A DNA stretch of 64,000 nt, taken from contig JAUPTV010000149.1 of NCBI GenBank assembly GCA_030917925.1, forward strand, positions 1 to 64,000, read 5' to 3'. Below are positions 23,255 to 35,200 of the stretch, one piece after another. This DNA is from Pseudomonadota bacterium (lineage in GTDB: Bacteria > Pseudomonadota > Gammaproteobacteria > Competibacterales > Competibacteraceae). How positions within the stretch are numbered: the stretch's first letter is position 1; each line of letters starts with the position of its first letter. The translations under genes were made by a program, and so were the position numbers. Below the pieces are notes generated by a model. That model was not told the DNA's origin and did no database searches. It saw only the letters and a list, made by a program, of their open reading frames with translations.

Positions 23255-25894
23255 GTGATGGCGGCGATTGATGCACAGGTGAGTACGGGGCTGGTCGGTC
23301 TGGATCGGGTGTTCCGGGGCATCATGGCGGGCGATAATATCGTCTGGCAGGTCGATAGTATTGAGGATTATCGGCCCTTGGTCGAGCCATTTTGTCGATA
23401 TGCCGTTGAGAAGGGCCGCAAACTGGTGTACTTCCATTTTGGTCGCCACGCGGCGCTGGTGTTGGAAGGACCGGGGGTCGAGGTGCGTGTGCTGGACCCT
23501 GGCGAAGGGTTCGAGCCGTTTCTGGCGGCGATTCACCAGACCATCGAACAGACCGGACGTGGCGCTTACTATGTGTTCGATGGCCTGTCCGATCTGGTGG
23601 CGGACTGGTATAGCGACGAAATGCTCGGCAATTTCTTCATGCTGACTTGCCCCTATCTGTATGACCTGGAAACAGTGGCGTATTTCGCGCTGCTGCGCGG
23701 CCAACATTCCTTCCATGCGACCGGGCCAATTCTCGACACGACCCAATTATTCAATGACGTCTATCGCCATCAGGGCGAATTGTATGTGCGGCCACTGAAG
23801 GTCCAGCAACGCTATTCACCGACCATGTATCAACTGCATGTGTGGCGCGGCGAGGAATTTACACCAGTTACGGACAGCATCACGATTTCCCAAATCCTGA
23901 CCATATTTCCCTGGTCCGGATTGAAGGCCAACGATCCCCGGCTGGATATCTGGAATCGCACGTTCCTGGAAGCCGAGGAAGTCGTCGCGGCGGAACGCGA
24001 CCATGCCCATGTGGCCGATCTGGCCCGCGATTTACTGCAACATACGCTGCGGATGACGGTGTCGCGGGATGAGCGGGTGATGCGACTGGCCGAACAGTAT
24101 TTAACGTTGAGCGATGTGCTGGCGATTAAGCAGCGAATGATCGGCACCGGACTGATTGGCGGTAAAACGGTGGGCGTGCTGCTGGCGCGGGCGATTTTGA
24201 AGCGCACTCACTCGCGCTGGAACGAGTTGCTGGAAATCCATGATTCGTTCTTCATTGGTTCGGATGTGTTCTACAGCTATCTAGTGCGCAACGGCTGTTG
24301 GTGGGTGCGCGAGAAGCAGAAACATCCGGCGACCTTTCTGGATGGGGCAGAGACGGCGCGGCGGCGCATTCTGCGCGGTGATTTTCCCGACCATATCCTT
24401 AAGTCGTTCTCGGACATGCTGGATTACTTTGGCCAGTCGCCGATTATCGTGCGTTCCAGCAGCTTGCTGGAGGACAACTTCGGTAACGCCTTTGCCGGCA
24501 AATATGACAGCGTGTTCTGCGTCAATCAGGGGCCGCGCGAGAAGCGGCTGGAAGATTTATTGTCGGCGGTGCGCACCATCTACGCCAGCACGATGAGCGA
24601 GCGGGCGCTGATGTACCGGGCGCGGCGGGGAATTCTCGACCGGGATGAGCAGATGGGCTTGCTGGTGCAGCGGGTGTCCGGTTCGCAGCAGGGCCATTTG
24701 TTCTATCCGCATATTGCCGGGGTGGGGCTGTCGTTTAATCCGTATGTCTGGAGCGAACAGATTGATCCAGCAGCCGGGATGGTGCGGCTAGTGCTAGGTT
24801 TGGGGACGCGGGCGGTGGATCGGTCGGATGATGATTACACGCGGGTGGTGTCCTTGAGCGATCCGGAGCGGCGGCCGGAGAGCCACTTCGAGAGTGTGCG
24901 TCAGTATGCGCAGAAGCGTATCGACGTCCTGGATCTGGAGGATAACCAACTGACAACCAGGCAGTTCGCCGATATTGCCCAACTGAGCCAGAATCTGCCG
25001 CTGGCCATGGTGGCGTCGATGGATGACGAACTGGAGCAACGGGCGCGGGAACGCGGGACGAAAGATGTCTTCCCGTGGGTGCTGACCTTCGAATATCTGT
25101 TGCGGAATACGCCGTTCGTGGCCGACATGCGGGACATGTTGAAAACGCTGCAGCAAGCCTATGATTATCCGGTGGATGTCGAATTTACCGCCAATTTCAT
25201 CGACGATCTGCATTACCGGATCGATCTGGTGCAATGTCGGCCCTTCCAGGTGCGCGAGGCCGGTACAATTCCCAATCCGCCAGCGCATATCCCGCCCGAG
25301 CGGCTGGTCATGGAGGCGCATGGTGCGGTGATCGGCCATAGCCGCATTGGCATTATCGACCGGCTGGTTTATGTCGTTCCTGATGTTTATAGCCAGTTGC
25401 CGCTGAACGACCGGCATAAAATCGCCCGACTGGTCGGACAGATTACGCGGTTGCGCGAGTCTGGATCGACGAAAACGATGCTGCTGATCGGGCCAGGGCG
25501 TTGGGGAACCACGTCGCCGGAACTGGGTGTCCCGGTGCAGTTCACGGAAATTAATAACGCGGCGGTGTTGTGTGAGATGGTGGCCATGCACGATGGACTG
25601 GTGCCGGATGTGTCGCTGGGAACGCACTTTTTTAGCGATCTGGTGGAAACCGATATTCTGTATCTGGCGATTTTCCCGCAGCGGCAGGATAACCAGTTGA
25701 ATGAAGTGTTCTTCGATCAGCAACCCAACCGGTTAGCGGAATTGTTGCCGAATGCTGCCGAGTGGGCGGACTGTGTGCGGGTGATTGACCTGCCCAATGA
25801 TCAGTGCCAGGCCGTGCTGCGATTGAACGCGAATACATTGAAGCAGAATGTGTTCTGCTATCTCGATGCCTTCAGCGGCATATCAGGGTCGTAA
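23255..25894 (+). CDS. PEP/pyruvate-binding (PPDK N-terminal-like) protein with KaiC/RecA-like N-terminal region
   Basis: STGLVGLDRVFRGIMAGDNIVWQVDSIEDY N-terminus; IIVRSSSLLEDNFGNAFAGKYDSVF ATP-grasp motif; RIDLVQCRPFQ. Confidence 0.85.
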   Translation: MMAAIDAQVSTGLVGLDRVFRGIMAGDNIVWQVDSIEDYRPLVEPFCRYAVEKGRKLVYFHFGRHAALVLEGPGVEVRVLDPGEGFEPFLAAIHQTIEQTGRGAYYVFDGLSDLVADWYSDEMLGNFFMLTCPYLYDLETVAYFALLRGQHSFHATGPILDTTQLFNDVYRHQGELYVRPLKVQQRYSPTMYQLHVWRGEEFTPVTDSITISQILTIFPWSGLKANDPRLDIWNRTFLEAEEVVAAERDHAHVADLARDLLQHTLRMTVSRDERVMRLAEQYLTLSDVLAIKQRMIGTGLIGGKTVGVLLARAILKRTHSRWNELLEIHDSFFIGSDVFYSYLVRNGCWWVREKQKHPATFLDGAETARRRILRGDFPDHILKSFSDMLDYFGQSPIIVRSSSLLEDNFGNAFAGKYDSVFCVNQGPREKRLEDLLSAVRTIYASTMSERALMYRARRGILDRDEQMGLLVQRVSGSQQGHLFYPHIAGVGLSFNPYVWSEQIDPAAGMVRLVLGLGTRAVDRSDDDYTRVVSLSDPERRPESHFESVRQYAQKRIDVLDLEDNQLTTRQFADIAQLSQNLPLAMVASMDDELEQRARERGTKDVFPWVLTFEYLLRNTPFVADMRDMLKTLQQAYDYPVDVEFTANFIDDLHYRIDLVQCRPFQVREAGTIPNPPAHIPPERLVMEAHGAVIGHSRIGIIDRLVYVVPDVYSQLPLNDRHKIARLVGQITRLRESGSTKTMLLIGPGRWGTTSPELGVPVQFTEINNAAVLCEMVAMHDGLVPDVSLGTHFFSDLVETDILYLAIFPQRQDNQLNEVFFDQQPNRLAELLPNAAEWADCVRVIDLPNDQCQAVLRLNANTLKQNVFCYLDAFSGISGS

Positions 25895-25924
25895 CCCGCC
25901 ATGAACCCCGCGCAGCGCCAAATC

Positions 25925-27157
25925 TCAGTGATCAGCGCTGGTTGACAGATCTGTTGGCACAGCAGGCGCGTTCGGTAATAATGCGAAGAATCGTTGCTCT
26001 ATCTGGGCTACGAACTGGTCGAAGTCCGCGAAATCAGATAATGAAAGATCGGTATAAACGTAACCGCGCTCTCGATTTTTCTGGTGGGCGTCAAGTTCAT
26101 CGAGACTGGCCAGGAAGTCAGGCGAGGGAGCCAATCCTAGCCTGGCGTAGATGACTTCTACCGTCTCCCGAATGTGTGTGAACAGGTATGCGTAAGAAAC
26201 CGGAATTTGCTGTTCGCTGGGGATGATGTTTCGGCACAGATCGACGAGTCGCAAGCTATCGCATTGCATTCTTTCGATAAAAGCCTCGGTCCATCCGGGA
26301 ATAGTGGTTGGGTCGATGCCGGTTTTGGAAGCTGTCGAGGCGCGCATCAACTCAAACAGCGAACCCATATAGTGGGCCGCGTTGCGTACCACCACGATAA
26401 ACCTGGCATCAGGATACAGGGCCAGCAATTCCGGGAACTTCGAGTGGCTGGTCACCTCTTTAGATAGATAGAAGGCATGGGGGCGATTGCGCAAGTAGGC
26501 GATCTTGCGGATGACCTGAAGATGGGTGTGGAGCATACGCTGGCGAACCGGTGCCGGGAGTTCCCGAAATTTGTCGACCAGTGGCAGAATTTCCGGGTAC
26601 GGGAACCGCAGGAAGAGGAAGAAATGATGAAGAAACCGTTCTTCGAAGAAGATCCCGTCCTCTTCCCAGTCTGCCATGGTGTTCGGGTGCATCCGCGCCG
26701 CCTGCCTTCCAATTTCGGTATCAGGCCAGTAATTGCGCTGCAGCAGATGCTGGGCGAACCGCGTAGCATTGAGGATTTTCTGCACGGTGAGGAAGGGATA
26801 GCGCCATTCGATATGGCGGATGGCGAAGAAAGTTCGGTCGTCGGCGGCAAGCGTCCGATGCAATAGCGTAGTACCGCTGCGTGGTTGGCCAATGATGAAT
26901 ATGGGATGTACTGGCGTCTGTCGATAGACTGGGAAAAAAAGCTCGTCGAGATACCAGAACAGCGTGTAAAATGGCGCAAATAGTGCATAACGAGTCAGAA
27001 ATAGTGCTTGCTTGCGCCTGGTCCGCCAGGGAATGCCTTGATGAGTGGCGTGAAGAACGCTACGCCACAGGAGGCGGTAGGTGGGCCAGTAGGGGAAAGG
27101 GGCTAGGATAGCGGTGAGAAAACCGACAATGATGAAGGCGGCTAAAAGAAGCTTCAT
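25925..27157 (-). CDS. Sulfotransferase family protein
   Basis: HPIFIIGQPRSGTTLLHRTLAAD (5'-PSB loop), YPDARFIVVVRNAAHYMGSLFELMR (3'-PB-like); start taken at MKLLLAAFIIVG. Confidence 0.85.
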   Translation of the reverse strand: MKLLLAAFIIVGFLTAILAPFPYWPTYRLLWRSVLHATHQGIPWRTRRKQALFLTRYALFAPFYTLFWYLDELFFPVYRQTPVHPIFIIGQPRSGTTLLHRTLAADDRTFFAIRHIEWRYPFLTVQKILNATRFAQHLLQRNYWPDTEIGRQAARMHPNTMADWEEDGIFFEERFLHHFFLFLRFPYPEILPLVDKFRELPAPVRQRMLHTHLQVIRKIAYLRNRPHAFYLSKEVTSHSKFPELLALYPDARFIVVVRNAAHYMGSLFELMRASTASKTGIDPTTIPGWTEAFIERMQCDSLRLVDLCRNIIPSEQQIPVSYAYLFTHIRETVEVIYARLGLAPSPDFLASLDELDAHQKNRERGYVYTDLSLSDFADFDQFVAQIEQRFFALLPNAPAVPTDLSTSADH

Positions 27158-27374
27158 GGCATTTCTTCCGGTGAATCGCCAACACCCGGCGGGATGCGCC
27201 AGAGGTCCAGCGAGTGTTTGGCGCGACCTTGCCCCGCAAGTTCGGGGCAAAGGGGATACTGTATGGCAGTGGTTGAACTGGACTCGCAACCGCAATTAAC
27301 GATATACTTTATAGCTTAATTATAAATTATGCCAAGTATATCCAAACTATTTAATCTTATCAGAGGAGTAAGCT

Positions 27375-28574
27375 ATGTCGCGGTGGAATGCCAAGGTCAA
27401 AGGAGCAAGCCCGGAATCGAGTCCGGAACGCCGCCCTGGCTTGCAATCCGGGCAACGACCTGCGCCGGTTAGCGCCGGTTTGGCCAGGGATCTGAAGGCA
27501 GCAATGGAAGGCGCACAGGAACTGATGAAAGCCGAGCGTTTTGACGAAGCACTAAAGGCGTATGAGGCCATCCTGGAAAAACATCCAGAAGCAGTCCCTG
27601 CTTATGTTGGTATAGGTAATATTCATGCCAGATCAGGTGATTATAACGGTGCTCTGGAGTATTACGCAGGAGCATTGCATATTCAGAAGGATTTTCCACC
27701 GGCACTCATTATGTCAGGCAATGTCTATGTCAAGCAGGGACTTCTTGATAAAGCGCTTGAAAAGTACAAGGAAGCCTTGGAAGTTAATCCGGGGCTGAAT
27801 ATTGCTCAATTGAGCGTAAGCCGCATCTACGCCAAGCTGGGCAAATTTAATGAAGCAATCGATGGCCTCAACCAGGCGTTGAAACATAATCCACAACTGG
27901 AAGAAGCTCGCTTGATACTGGCATCTATTTATCAGCGTATGGGTGATACTGATGCGGCTTTGAAAGAGTTGAGTGGGGTGGTAGCGCGTGCGCCCGATTT
28001 GCCACAAGCACAATTTCAGTATGCGCGGCTGCTGGTCGCATGCCGGGAGTTCAAACAGGCTATTGATGTATGCAAGAAAGCTATTGATGCCAAACCTGAC
28101 AGCGCTTTTCTGCATCAGTTGCTTGGTCGCGCTTATCGAGGCGTCGGTGAGTATGAACTGGCCTTGCGTGAGCATGTAAAGGCGCTGGACATTAATCCAG
28201 ACATGCAGATTGCAAAGGTCGGCATGGCCAGGGCTAATATAGAGCGCGGTAATTTTGTTGATGCCAAAAAATTATTGATTAGCATGACAAAGGGGATTAA
28301 GAACACGGGATTGGCACATCGATTGCTGGGCGATATTTTAATCCAGGAAGGCGCTTACCCAGAAGCTGTTGCAGAATTTCAAGCGGCGGTCCTCCATAGC
28401 AAGCAGTTGGTTGAAGCTCATCCGCATCTTCTGACTGTTCAAGCGGTTGACGGAGATGATCGGAAAACCGCTGAGGCTTACCAACGAGCTTTCGCGAAGA
28501 TTGACATCGACAGTACGTCTGACTTCGAAAATAGCAATGCAGATTCCGGTAATAATGGAGATTATCCAGTGTAA
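27375..28574 (+). CDS. Tetratricopeptide repeat protein
   Basis: Multiple TPRs ([87 protein letters not shown]). Confidence 0.88.
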   Translation: MSRWNAKVKGASPESSPERRPGLQSGQRPAPVSAGLARDLKAAMEGAQELMKAERFDEALKAYEAILEKHPEAVPAYVGIGNIHARSGDYNGALEYYAGALHIQKDFPPALIMSGNVYVKQGLLDKALEKYKEALEVNPGLNIAQLSVSRIYAKLGKFNEAIDGLNQALKHNPQLEEARLILASIYQRMGDTDAALKELSGVVARAPDLPQAQFQYARLLVACREFKQAIDVCKKAIDAKPDSAFLHQLLGRAYRGVGEYELALREHVKALDINPDMQIAKVGMARANIERGNFVDAKKLLISMTKGIKNTGLAHRLLGDILIQEGAYPEAVAEFQAAVLHSKQLVEAHPHLLTVQAVDGDDRKTAEAYQRAFAKIDIDSTSDFENSNADSGNNGDYPV

Positions 28575-28693
28575 AACCTTGGTTATTGTCTGTATTCTAT
28601 CTCCCTTTCACCCAGATCATTTTATTGCTCAGTCTGAAATCCATATTGAGCTTGTTTTACTTTGAAATCTTTGAATTTTTTTTGGAGTCTGCC

Positions 28694-29086
28694 ATGAAGC
28701 GTATTTTTCTCAATTCCAAGATCCACAGAGCTGTCGTAACAGGGGCAAATCTTAACTATGTTGGTTCCATATCTATTGATGGGCAGTTGTTGAAAGAATC
28801 GAATATTCTACCCTTCGAAAAAGTGTCGGTTGTTAATCTTAACAATGGACAACGATGGGAAACTTATGCTATTGCAGGCAAGCCTGGCAGTGGCGCTATT
28901 GAACTCAATGGCGGCGGTGCGCGACTGGTTAGTGTGGGTGATATAATTATTATTATGACTTATATTGAAATTGATGAACCGATCCCGGAATCCTGGAGAC
29001 CCCGTTTGGTTATGCTGAATGAGGAAAATAAGATTTCCGAAATTTTAGAAATGGATATTCATGGTTATTCTTTTCCACGTTCCTAG
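28694..29086 (+). CDS. panD: Aspartate 1-decarboxylase
   Basis: [29 protein letters not shown] keeps the Gly-Ser self-cleavage site; [32 protein letters not shown]; start at 28694, not 28586. Confidence 0.93.
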   Translation: MKRIFLNSKIHRAVVTGANLNYVGSISIDGQLLKESNILPFEKVSVVNLNNGQRWETYAIAGKPGSGAIELNGGGARLVSVGDIIIIMTYIEIDEPIPESWRPRLVMLNEENKISEILEMDIHGYSFPRS

Positions 29087-29106
29087 TTCCTGAAAGTCTC
29101 TAGCTG

Positions 29107-29132
29107 AAAACCCCATTGTATAATGGGTTTTT
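29107..29132 (+). terminator. Hairpin plus T tract after panD
   Basis: AACCCCATTGTATAATGGGTTTTT. Confidence 0.6.
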
Positions 29133-29146
29133 CCCGCCGCTCAAAT

Positions 29147-29176
29147 GCCGACTTTGTGTTGCAAGTCGGCTTTTTT
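29147..29176 (+). terminator. Second intrinsic terminator between panD and the NRPS gene
   Basis: GCCGACTT-tgtgttgc-AAGTCGGC followed by TTTTTT. Confidence 0.75.
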
Positions 29177-29255
29177 GGCGTAAGCATTCGCCTTTGCGCA
29201 GCTGCTTGTGCGATCCTCAATTTGTTCAAAAGATTTTATAGCAGGTTAATTTGTC

Positions 29256-32200
29256 GTGCATAAAAAAAATAAATCGTCTTTTTTATTCAAAAATGACGAT
29301 ATTGAAGACAGTTACGAGCTTTCCCCAACTCAGGAAGGTATGTTATTGCATACTCTTCGTGAACCCAAAGCGGCCCTGTTTTTTCAGCAAATAGTGATTC
29401 CTTTAAATAATCTTGATGTTTTATCGTTTCTGGAAGCATGGCAATCGGTTGTTGATCGTCACCCTGTTTTGAGAACATCTTTTCACTGGGAGCAACTTGA
29501 TCAGCCCATTCAGGTCGTTCATCGCCAAGTCCAATTGCCGGTTATACAACTGGATTGGCGTGGTCTAAGTAAAAATGAACAGCAGAAGAAAATGAAAATT
29601 TTCTTGCATGAAGACCGGCAACGTGGATGGATATTGAGCCAGGCTCCTTTGTTGCGCTTAGCTTTAATTCAACTGGATGAGACTCACTATGCATGTGTTA
29701 AAAGCCATCACCATCTTCTTTTGGATGCCTGGTCTGGCGCAATAGTATTAGAAGAGGTGAAGGAATCTTACCGAACACTGCGGCGTGGAAAGCATTTAAC
29801 TTTTTTGGAACCAAAGCCCTATCGTAATTATATTGCCTGGTTAAAAAGCCAGGATTTAGCTTTGGCAGAAGCTTTCTGGAAGAAACAACTGGCCGGTTTC
29901 ATGATTCCAACGCCGCCACCTGGTGAAGAAAAGTCTAGTGTTCATGCGCAGTCGGGCGCACGATTTATCAAGCATCAGATAGCGTTATCCGCAGATGCGA
30001 CGGTTGCTTTGCATTCCATTACGCAGCGTTGGCGGATAACGCCCAGTACAGTCATCCAGGGTATTTGGGCATTGTTGCTGTATTTTTGGAGTGGTGAGGA
30101 TGATGTCATTTTTGGCATGACTGTTTCCGGACGTCCCGCCAATTTGGTTGGCGTTGAAGGTATGGTTGGGTTATTTATCAATGCACTGCCTGTTCGGGTA
30201 AAATTGAAACCGGATTTATCTTTGGAAAAATGGCTAAATCATTTGCATAATCAGGCCAATCAGATGCGGGACTATGAGTATAGTCCTCCTGCCCAGATAC
30301 AGGAATGGAGCGAAATCCCGCGAGGAACGCCACTCTTCGAAACGTTAATAACTTTTAATAACCAAACGGTGTTAGGGAAATTGCATGATAATAAATCAAT
30401 TACACCTTTTTATAGGAGTAAAATATCTATAGATGCACAAAAAAGTTATGTACGCGATCTCCCCCTTAATCCGACTAATTATCCACTTTCGCTTGTGATT
30501 ACTGCTGATGAGGGGAAGCAATTTTTGATGGATTTAACGGCGGATGCGCGTCGATTTGATACAGGAATGCTGATTCGATTATTAGAGCAATTACGGATAT
30601 TGCTTGAGGGATTTATAGAAAATCCACAAGGGAATGTTGGCGAATTGTCAATAATGAGTTCATCAGAATGGCAACAATTAGTACATACCTGGAATCAGAC
30701 CGATGTCGACTACCCACGGGCCAGTTGTCTGCATCAATTATTTGAAATTACAGCTAACCGTACTCCTGATGCAGTAGCATTGATTATTGAAGATCAGTGT
30801 ATTACATATGCTGATCTAAACCAGCGCGCCAACCGGTTAGCACACTATCTGCGCGGTCAAGGTATTGGTCCCGAGGCCCTGGTGGGTTTGGCTGTCGAGC
30901 GTTCCCTGGAAATGGCGGTAGGGGTATTGGCGATTCTTAAAGCAGGGGGTGGTTATGTACCCTTGGATCCGGATTATCCGCCAGCACGATTGGCGTTTAT
31001 GATTCGGGATTCCAAAGTCGCCTTATTGCTTACTCAAGAGCGCTTTGTCGCCAGATGGTCAGATTGTGAAGCACCGTTGATCTGTGCGGATCGCGACCAG
31101 AGATTTTGGCTTGATTGTAGTACTGAAAATCCTGACTTGAACAGCTATCCGGAAAATCCGGCTTTTGTGATTTATACATCCGGGTCATCCGGAACGCCTA
31201 AAGGCGTCGTTGTACCGCATCGGGTTTGCGTGAATCGAATGCATGTAGAATCTGAACCCTTTCAGAAGGATGAGATTCTCTGCGTAAAAACTTCTCTGAA
31301 CTTTATCGATTCGGTCTGGGAAATGTTTTCTGCCTGGGCCAACGGTTTACCGACTCGACTCATTTCCAGTAAGCAGATGAAGGATGCTACTTTATTGATT
31401 GAGGCACTGGCCGAATCGCACGTTACGCGGCTGGTTTTGGTCCCTTCTTTGCTCCGTGCTATTCTTGAATCCGGGCAACCCTTGTTACAAAAGCTACCGT
31501 ATTTAAATCATTGGATCAGTAGTGGTGAGCCATTGTCCCGTGATTTATCCCAATCGTTTGCCCAACAACTGCCTGGACGTGTGCTGACTAATCTTTATGG
31601 GACCAGTGAAGTCTGGGATGCGACCCGTTGCGACTCGCGCCAACGTCACCCTGAAGAAGGATTACCGATGGGTCAGCCAATCGGGAATTGCCAGGTTTAT
31701 GTGTTGAACCCGCAATTACGGCCGGTACCTATAGGTGTTCCAGGTGAATTGTATGTGGGCGGCGAAGGGTTGGCGCGAGGCTATCATCACCGGCCAGATT
31801 TGACGGCTGAGCGTTTTTTACCTAATCCGTTCAGCAGCAAGCCGGGGGCACGTTTATATCGAACCGGGGATCGGGTCCGCTGGTTGTCGGATGGCCAACT
31901 GGACTACCTTGGCCGATTCGATCATCAACTCAAGCTGCGCGGATTTCGTGTTGAACCCAGTGAAGTTGAGGCGGTACTGCGTCGCCATCCTGGAATACAT
32001 CAGGCGGTCGTGGTTGCTACCGCCCAACAACAGTTAGCCGCTTATGTCGTATTTGCTGAGGGGTGCACGCCGACGAATGCGGAGTTGCGTGAGTTTTCTC
32101 GTCAGCATTTGCCGGAATATATGGTGCCAGCACTATTTTTACCCCTGGAAAAGTTGCCGATGACGCCTAGCGGCAAAGTCAATCGTCGGGCTTTACCTGC

Positions 32201-35200
32201 GCCGGTGGTGGACTCTCCGGATCAGTCCGGGCAATTGGCGCTGCCCCGTTCCGCAACGGAAATAACTATTGCAGCGGTATGGGCTGAAGTTTTGAAAATA
32301 CCGCAGATTGGCGTACAGGATAATTTTTTCAGTGCAGGGGGACATTCACTATTGGCTATGCAGGTGGTTTCGCGACTCCGTTCGGCATTTGAAATCAATG
32401 TGCCAGTTCAGACGTTATTCGAAGCGCCTACTATTGCCGGGTTAGCCGCATGGATAGAAAAAGCCCGACTGCATCCAGTCGATAGCGCCGTACTGGATTT
32501 AGCGCCAGCGAATAAAGTTGCTCCATCTGATGTTACTACCGGCGAAGTGCGGCGGGTGCCGCAGTCGTTTGCGCAACAACGGCTCTGGTTCTTGGCCCAA
32601 CTGGCACCGGGCAGTTCCCTGTACAATATGATAACGACGGTGCATCTTCAGGGAACGCTTGATCTTGAAGCACTAAAACGCGCTCTTAATGAGTTGGTGC
32701 GTCGCCATGAAACGTTGCGAACAACCTTTATCGCCTGGGATGGCGAACCGGTTCAAATTGTGGCTCCGCCAGCGCCTGTTTATTTGTCTGTCATTGATTT
32801 AAGCAACGTATTAGCGAGTCGTCGTCAAGCTGAATTGCAGCAGATTCGCCGACTGGAAATAGCCCAGCCTTTTGATCTGGCTCAAGGCCCTTTGATTCGT
32901 TTCAAGCTGGCGCAATTATCGGAGCAGCGGCATCTATTACTGTTGACAATGCATCATATTATCACCGATGGTTGGTCAACAATGATCTTGCGGCGTGAGT
33001 TGACCGCTCTTTACGACGCCTACCGGGCTGGCCAGGTTTCGCCACTTCAGGAATTGCCCATTCAGTATGCGGATTTCGCAATCTGGCAGCGGGCCTGGCT
33101 GAGTGGTGAGCGCTTGGCGCAGCAGATTGATTACTGGAAGGGAGCACTGGCAGGCGTTGAGCGTTTGCAGTTACCGACCGATCATCCACGTCCGGCCATG
33201 CCGCGTTACGCGAGCGCGTCCTGTTCGCTGACGCTCAATCCGGTGTTGACCTACCAGTTGCGCGAGTTGTGCCGGGTGGAGGGGGCAACGCCGTTTATGG
33301 GCCTGTTGGCTGCATTCCAGTTTATCCTTGGCGGCTATGCCGGCCAGGACGATGTGACGGCAGGCACGGTGGTCGCCAACCGGCAGCAACCAGAGCTGGA
33401 AGGTCTGATCGGCTTTTTCGCGAACACCCTGGTCCTGCGCACGGACCTGTCGGGGCATCCCACATTCCGTATTCTAATGCAGCGGGTCAAAAAAACCTGC
33501 CTGGCCGCTTTCGATCATCAGGATTTGCCCTTTGAGCGACTGATCGAGGAGATTGCACCACAGCGGAGTATCGGTGTACAGCCGCTGTTCCAGGTTTTGT
33601 TTGTGCTGCAGAACCTGTCGGCTAATGCGGTGGAGTCGGCGCATCGTTCTGCAGCCCCCCAGGCGGACGTGGACATGGCGGCATCCATCTTCTATGACCT
33701 AACCTTGTCGTTAATGGAATCGACGGATACCTTTTCAGGGACGCTGCATTACAACACTGATCTGTTCGATGCGGCTACCGCCGAGGGCATTGCCGGGCAT
33801 TTTGTCCTTTTGTTAACACGGGCGCTGGAACAGCCTGACCGTGTGTTGATGGGCGTTGATCTGCTGACGGCAAACGAGCGCCATTGGCTCTTTGCCGATG
33901 GGCGTCGAGAGGTGCCGCTGCCACTATGTGGCCTTCATGAATTATTCGAGGCGCGAGCTGTTAATCAACCCGATCATGTTGCGCTCGAGTGTACGGATGT
34001 CGTATTGACTTACCGTGAACTGGATCATTGCGCCAACCGCCTGGCGCATCGTTTGCGCCGCTTGGGCATTCGTCCTGAAACCAGCGTAGCCATGTATCTG
34101 GAGCGCAGCCCGGAGGCCATTATCGCCCTGCTGGGCATCCTGAAAGCGGGAGGAGTCTATACGCCGCTGGATACGGCGCTGCCGCCCGACCGTATCGCCC
34201 TGATTCTTGCGGACGCCCGGCCCGGAGTGGTACTCACACAGCAGGCGCTGCGGTCCAGTTTACCGGCTATTACAGGACAGATTTTGTGTCTGGATGAGGC
34301 AATGCCGAATCTGGCGCAGCAGGATATGGGGCCGTTTGAGACCGCGATCAATCCTGGCCATTTGGCCTATATTCTCTTTACCTCGGGTTCGACTGGCCGA
34401 CCGAAAGGGGTGATGGTCGAGCATCGAAATATTGTGCAAACCATTCTCAATCAGATCCCCGTATTTGGCTTGACGCCGGATTGCCGGGTGCTGATGACCC
34501 ATGCCCTGACTTTTGACGCCTCGCTTGGCGAGATTTTCCGCACACTGGTCTCGGGGGCAACTCTGTGCCTGGCACGTCGCGAAGAGTTATTGCCGGGTCC
34601 GGATCTGCTGACCTTATTGCGCGAGCGCCACATCAGCACCGTCACCTTGTCCGCGGTGCTGCTGGCGGCGCTGCCCTATGCTGATTTGCCGGAACTCAAG
34701 ACGCTGACGGTTGGAGGCAGCGCGCTGGCATCCGAGGTAGCGGAGCGTTGGGCGAAGGGCCGCCGCTTGCTGAATGGTTATGGACCGACCGAAGCCGCGA
34801 TTGGCGTGACCCTGGCCGATGGGTGGGTGTACGGGCGCAAGCCGCCACTGGGTCGAACCTTGCCCAATGTCCGGGCTTACGTCGTCAATGCCGCGATGCA
34901 GTTATTGCCTCCAGGTATGCCCGGCGAACTGTATCTGGGGGGACCTGGCCTGGCGCGGGGTTATCTCGACCGACCTGATTTGACCGCTGAGCGATTTGTG
35001 CCGGATCCATTCAGCGCCATTCCCGGAGCGCGACTGTATCGGACCGGAGATCGGGTGCGCTGGTTGGCGGATGGACAACTGGATTTTCTCGGACGCGTCG
35101 ATGAGCAGGTAAAAATTCGCGGCTATCGCATCGAACCTGGCGAAATTGCCGCCGCACTGCGCAGGCATTCTGCGATACATGATGTGGCGGTGCTGGCGCA

